This document shows positions 6,915 through 9,950 of a stretch of DNA of 9,950 nt, piece after piece (position 1 is the stretch's first letter; every line of letters starts with the position of its first letter). The DNA comes from JBBIVP01 sp037439705 [NCBI: bacterium]. GTDB taxonomy: Bacteria > JBBIVP01. The translations under genes and the position numbers were made by a program. The notes beneath the pieces are model-generated. The model was not told the origin of the DNA and ran no database searches. It was given only the letters and a program-made list of their open reading frames with translations. The stretch lies in NCBI GenBank assembly GCA_037439705.1, contig JBBIVP010000072.1:1-9950 (forward strand), read 5' to 3'.

Positions 6915-7367
6915 ATGAAGGAAGAAGTATTAAAAAGGATTGAAGAAATATCAAGGGGTATAGCAGAGTGGAAAGGTGTAAAAGTAAAGGGGGTTTATTT
7001 TGTAAAGGAGAAATACGGAAATGTATTAAAAATTGTCATTGATAAAATTGGCGGTGTAACAGTGGAAGATTGTGCTGAATTTTCAAAAGAATTGAACCAC
7101 ATACTTGATGTGGAGGACATTATAGAAGGAAGATATTTTCTTGAAGTTTCCTCACCGGGTGTCAACAGGAAATTGATGAGCAAAGAAGATTTTATAGATT
7201 GCATTGGAAAAAAGATAAAGGTGAAATTAAAATCCCCCGTCAACGAAAAAAAACTTCTTGTAGGTAAGCTCAAACTTGTAGGTGATGAGAGCTTTCTCTT
7301 ACAGAATAATTTTTCATCGTTTAATATAAACTTTGATAATGTTCAAGAAGCAGAAATAGAAGTATAA
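6915..7367 (+). CDS. rimP: ribosome maturation factor RimP
   Basis: RimP is a cytoplasmic factor needed for late maturation of the 30S ribosomal subunit. The 150-residue length is usual. The sequence shows the family's alpha-beta N-terminal domain with VKGVYFVKEKYGNVLKIVID (24-43), the helix GVTVEDCAEFSKELNHILD (47-65), the signature YFLEVSSPGVNRKL (74-87), and an SH3-like C-terminal domain starting near IGKKIKVKLK (97-106). It heads the conserved rimP-nusA-infB cluster, which confirms the call. The ATG is the only sensible start: an in-frame TAA lies just upstream at 6891-6893. It lacks a well-spaced ribosome site, in contrast to nusA and infB. Confidence 0.93.
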   Translation: MKEEVLKRIEEISRGIAEWKGVKVKGVYFVKEKYGNVLKIVIDKIGGVTVEDCAEFSKELNHILDVEDIIEGRYFLEVSSPGVNRKLMSKEDFIDCIGKKIKVKLKSPVNEKKLLVGKLKLVGDESFLLQNNFSSFNINFDNVQEAEIEV

Positions 7368-7382
7368 AATTAAAAACAAAAG

Positions 7383-7390
7383 AAAGGAGG
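7383..7390 (+). promoter_or_regulatory. strong Shine-Dalgarno site of nusA
   Basis: AAAGGAGG in the 35-base gap between rimP and nusA, 12 bases before the nusA ATG at 7403. The spacing is somewhat long, but no in-frame ATG, GTG or TTG lies closer to the site. Confidence 0.7.
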
Positions 7391-7402
7391 TTTGTTAAAA
7401 AG

Positions 7403-8680
7403 ATGGGTTTTGAAATAAAAAGTATAATAGATCAGATAGAGAAAGAGAAGAAAATAAAGAGAAAGGACATCATAGATGTGTTAAAAGAGGCAATCCTTAA
7501 AGCAGTGGAAAGGTCCATCGGTGGAGAAAGGGACATTGAGGTTTATTATGATGATGACACAGGAAATCTTGAGATTATTGAAAAGAAGATCGTGGTCAGC
7601 AAAGTCCAGAATCCCGACAAAGAGATCTCTGTAGAGGAGGCAAAAAAGTATATAGGAGATGTAAAAGAAGGAGATATCCTTGAAATGAGAGTGGACAAGA
7701 AAGGGTTTGGTAGAATAGGAGCTCATATAGCAAAAAATATAATTTTGGACAAACTTACAAAGGTGGAAGCGGACACAATATACAATGAATACAGCAAGAA
7801 ACTATGGCAGATAGTGGAAGGGAAAGTAAAGAAAATTGATAAAGATGGTAATATCATAGTTGACCTCTCAGGAGTAGAAGGATTGCTTAGAGCTGATGAA
7901 ATAATTCCAAAAGAAAAATTCAGACCAAATGATGATATTAAAGCGGTGGTTATATCAGTAACAAAAGACGAAAAGAAATCCATTGTCAAAGTTCTTCTAT
8001 CAAGGACGCATCCTGAATTTGTAAGGAGACTTTTTGAACGCCATGTTTCTGAAATAGCGGATGGAAAGGTAGAAATTAAAGGAATTGCAAGGGAACCAGG
8101 GGTCAGAACCAAGATAGCAGTTCATTCCGCAGATCCGGATGTTGACCCTGTGGGTGCGTGTGTGGGAATGAAAGGAGGAAGGGTACAAAATATCGTTCAG
8201 GAGTTGAAAGGAGAAAAAATTGATATAATCCCATGGTCACCCGACCCACAAAAGTTTGTTGCGAGAGCACTCTCTCCTGCCCATATTTCCAGAGTAACTG
8301 TTTATGAAGATGAAAAACTTATGGAAGTTGTTGTTCCTGACGACCAGCATTCACTTGCGATAGGAAAGAAAGGGCATAATGTCCGATTAGCGAAAAAATT
8401 GACTGGATGGGAAATAATACAGATAAGAAGCGAGTCGCAAATAGAAAACATGAAGAAAGAAGCATACGAAAAATTCGGAAAGCTACCCGGGGTTGGTCAA
8501 AAAACTGCAGAATTCATATTTACAAGTGGATACAATAGTATCCTTGAAATAGCAAAAGCAAATGTGGAAGATCTTATAAAAATTCCCGGAATAACAAAAA
8601 AGGAAGCGGAAGCGATAATAAAAGCTGCAAAAGAAATGATTGAAGAGGAATCTAAAAAGTCAGGGGAAGGAAAAACTTAG
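7403..8680 (+). CDS. nusA: transcription termination/antitermination factor NusA
   Basis: NusA binds RNA polymerase and nascent RNA and modulates pausing, termination and antitermination. The 425 residues hold, in order, the N-terminal polymerase-binding domain (about 1-125), an S1 domain (about 135-201, starting at IVEGKVKKID), KH1 (about 202-278) with GMKGGR (255-260) after DPVGACV, KH2 (about 280-345) with the GKKGHNVRLA element (321-330), and a C-terminal helix-hairpin-helix region with KLPGVGQKTAEF (360-371) and IPGITKKEAEAI (394-405). The signature SRTHPEFVRRLFE (200-212) is present. It is longer than minimal NusA proteins of about 345 residues because of the added helix-hairpin-helix segment, and shorter than the E. 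coli type with two acidic repeats. A strong ribosome site precedes it. Its TAG stop overlaps the infB ribosome site. Confidence 0.97.
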   Translation: MGFEIKSIIDQIEKEKKIKRKDIIDVLKEAILKAVERSIGGERDIEVYYDDDTGNLEIIEKKIVVSKVQNPDKEISVEEAKKYIGDVKEGDILEMRVDKKGFGRIGAHIAKNIILDKLTKVEADTIYNEYSKKLWQIVEGKVKKIDKDGNIIVDLSGVEGLLRADEIIPKEKFRPNDDIKAVVISVTKDEKKSIVKVLLSRTHPEFVRRLFERHVSEIADGKVEIKGIAREPGVRTKIAVHSADPDVDPVGACVGMKGGRVQNIVQELKGEKIDIIPWSPDPQKFVARALSPAHISRVTVYEDEKLMEVVVPDDQHSLAIGKKGHNVRLAKKLTGWEIIQIRSESQIENMKKEAYEKFGKLPGVGQKTAEFIFTSGYNSILEIAKANVEDLIKIPGITKKEAEAIIKAAKEMIEEESKKSGEGKT

Positions 8681-8684
8681 GAGA
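8679..8684 (+). promoter_or_regulatory. Shine-Dalgarno site that fixes the TTG start of infB
   Basis: AGGAGA overlaps the TAG stop of nusA and lies seven bases before TTG at 8692. This spacing is ideal and supports TTG as the true infB start. The following codons ([17 protein letters not shown]) match the normal IF2 N terminus, so no later start is needed. Confidence 0.75.
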
Positions 8685-8691
8685 GAATAAA

Positions 8692-9950
8692 TTGAGAGTC
8701 CATGAACTGGCAAAAAAATTAGGCATTTCTTCCAAAGACTTGCTCCTTATACTGGCAGAATGCGGAATTCATAAAAAAACATCTTCCAACAATATTGAAA
8801 AAGAAGAATTAGAAAGGTTACAGGAAAATAGACCTGATTTATTCAAAACCGAGGAGAAATCTATCGAAGTTCAGGTTCCGGAAGAAACAAAGGTATTCAG
8901 GGTAATAAAAAGGGAAGAAAAAAAGAAAGAAGAAGTCAAAATTGAAGAAGAGATTTCTGAACAAAAGGAGGAAGTTGAACCTGTTGAAACAATGGAAAGG
9001 GGGGAAGAAAGGGAGGAAGTTGAAAAGGCAGAAGAAGAAAAAATAGAAAAAGTAGCAGCAGAAGAAAGGGAATTTTACGAAGAAATACAAGAGGAAGTTA
9101 AGGAGGAAAAACCTGTCATCCATTCGGAGGAGTTTGAGGAACAATTTAAAGAAAAAGAAATAAAAATACTTAGAAGGGAAGAGATAAAACAAAAAATAAA
9201 GACACTTGAAGAAGAACTCAAGAAGAAAAAAGGAATAAAGCGTCCAGAAAAAAAGAAGAGAGAAGTGTTCACAATGGAAGAACTTTATGATGAAATAGAA
9301 CTGAAGCACAGAATTGAAATCCAGAAAAAGAAAAAAATAAAAAAGGAAGTAAAACCTCCACCGGTTGTTCAAAAAAAACCTGAAAAGAGGATAATAAAGG
9401 TTGAAGAAGGGCAAAAAATTACTGCCCTGGATTTGTCCAGGTTTATGGGGGTTAAGGTTGAAGAAATCATCAGGAAAATTGAAAATCTTGGAGTTAAAGC
9501 AAAAAGGAATGACCCCCTTGATATGGATGCTGCTTCTGTGGTAGCAGGAGAGTATGGATACGAACTCCAGGTCATTGAATTTAGAGAGGAAGATTATATA
9601 GATAAGGAAACATCTGCTGGCAGGTTGGAACCAAGGGCTCCGGTTATAACCGTAATGGGGCATGTAGACCATGGAAAAACTTCATTGCTGGAGAGTATTT
9701 GAAAAACAAATGTAGCAGATAAAGAAACAGGTGGAATAACCCAAAGCATAGGTGCATCAACTGTTATCATTAACGGCAGAAAGATTGTGTTTATAGATAC
9801 GCCGGGACACGAGGCTTTTACCGCTATGCGTGCAAGAGGAGCAATGGCTACAGATATTGTTGTCATCGTTGTGGCATATGATGATGGAGTTATGCATCAG
9901 AAAATAGAAGCTATTAACCATGCAAAATCAGCGAATGTCCCTATTATCGT
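8692..9950 (+). CDS. infB: translation initiation factor IF-2, partial at right edge and interrupted by an in-frame TGA
   Basis: IF2 is the GTPase that brings initiator fMet-tRNA to the 30S subunit and promotes 70S joining. The TTG start gives the typical IF2 N-terminal helix domain ([16 protein letters not shown], 3-18). A long Glu/Lys-rich linker follows (about 55-235), then the second IF2 N-terminal module (about 236-298, with [17 protein letters not shown]), then the G domain: G1 GHVDHGKT (323-330), G2 [10 protein letters not shown] (347-356), G3 DTPGHEAF (369-376). Codon 337 is TGA (9700-9702), where IF2 normally has Arg in 'xIRKTNV'. The same frame then runs without another stop to the edge, so there is no indel. 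If the stop is real, the product is cut at 336 residues, losing switch regions and the tRNA-binding domains. The rest of the gene lies beyond the window. Confidence 0.9.
9700..9702 (+). other. in-frame TGA inside the IF2 G domain
   Basis: The codon reads TGA between the Ile of SLLESI and the Lys of KTNVADKE. Homologous IF2 proteins have Arg here; AGA, a favoured Arg codon in this genome, would become TGA by one A-to-T change at 9700. TGA is a normal stop for gcvH and gcvPA, so wholesale reassignment is unlikely. Confidence 0.9.

Noticed and set aside
8839-9672. A long minus-strand open frame (277 codons) opposite infB
   Set aside because: Its product is mostly Phe, Tyr and Leu, which is what the antisense of a Glu/Lys-rich IF2 linker gives. 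It has no domain features, and the plus strand encodes clear IF2 throughout.
9700-9702. Genome-wide reassignment of TGA (to Trp or Gly)
   Set aside because: gcvH and gcvPA end with TGA at the normal protein lengths and at ATGA junctions with the next gene, and none of the complete genes here contains an internal TGA. The expected residue in IF2 is Arg, which is not the meaning of TGA in the known variant codes.
9700-9745. Selenocysteine insertion at the infB TGA
   Set aside because: IF2 has Arg, not Cys, at this site, and the following bases form only a three-pair GGT/ACC hairpin, far weaker than a bacterial selenocysteine insertion element.
9660-9950. Frameshift as the cause of the infB interruption
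   Set aside because: Conserved IF2 residues before and after the stop are in the same frame with the right spacing, so a base substitution explains it and an indel does not.

Overview
The window comes from an AT-rich bacterial chromosome whose coding strand is rich in A and G, with AGA/AGG as the main arginine codons and Lys/Glu/Ile-rich proteins. A C-terminal fragment of an LptD-like outer-membrane barrel at the left edge points to a diderm (Gram-negative-type) cell. AT richness with AGR-arginine and Lys/Glu-rich proteins fits several little-cultured, often thermophilic lineages, but I cannot name a phylum from this sequence alone. TAA, TGA and TAG are all used as normal stops here (TGA ends gcvH and gcvPA, TAG ends nusA), so the code looks standard.

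Layout. (1) Positions 1-219, plus strand: the last 72 codons of an LptD/OstA-like protein. (2) 286-1632, minus strand: an intact NAD(P)-type malic enzyme, convergent with lptD. (3) 1764-2162, minus strand: a remnant of a MATE-family multidrug exporter that seems to have lost its middle and its whole second half. (4) 2320-6822, plus strand: a tightly packed one-carbon operon, folD-gcvT-gcvH-gcvPA, followed by a DUF89 (ARMT1-like) predicted damage-control phosphatase; gaps are 2-3 bases or ATGA overlaps. (5) 6915-9950, plus strand: the conserved transcription/translation cluster rimP-nusA-infB, with infB running off the right edge.

How the genes work together. GcvPA, GcvH and GcvT are parts of the glycine cleavage system: P decarboxylates glycine, H carries the aminomethyl group on lipoate, and T passes the carbon to tetrahydrofolate as 5,10-methylene-THF with release of ammonia. 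FolD then interconverts methylene-, methenyl- and 10-formyl-THF. The beta subunit of the split P protein (GcvPB, which holds the PLP lysine) is not next to gcvPA; a DUF89 gene takes its place. RimP (30S maturation), NusA (elongation, termination and antitermination) and IF2 (initiator tRNA delivery) form the usual housekeeping cluster.

The most striking anomaly is a single in-frame TGA in infB, exactly where IF2 normally has a conserved arginine just after the P-loop. The reading frame continues unchanged with recognisable IF2 sequence to the window edge. It is either a sequence error, a real nonsense mutation, or recoding. I found no CRISPR array, insertion sequence, tRNA or rRNA, and no clearly new multi-gene system.
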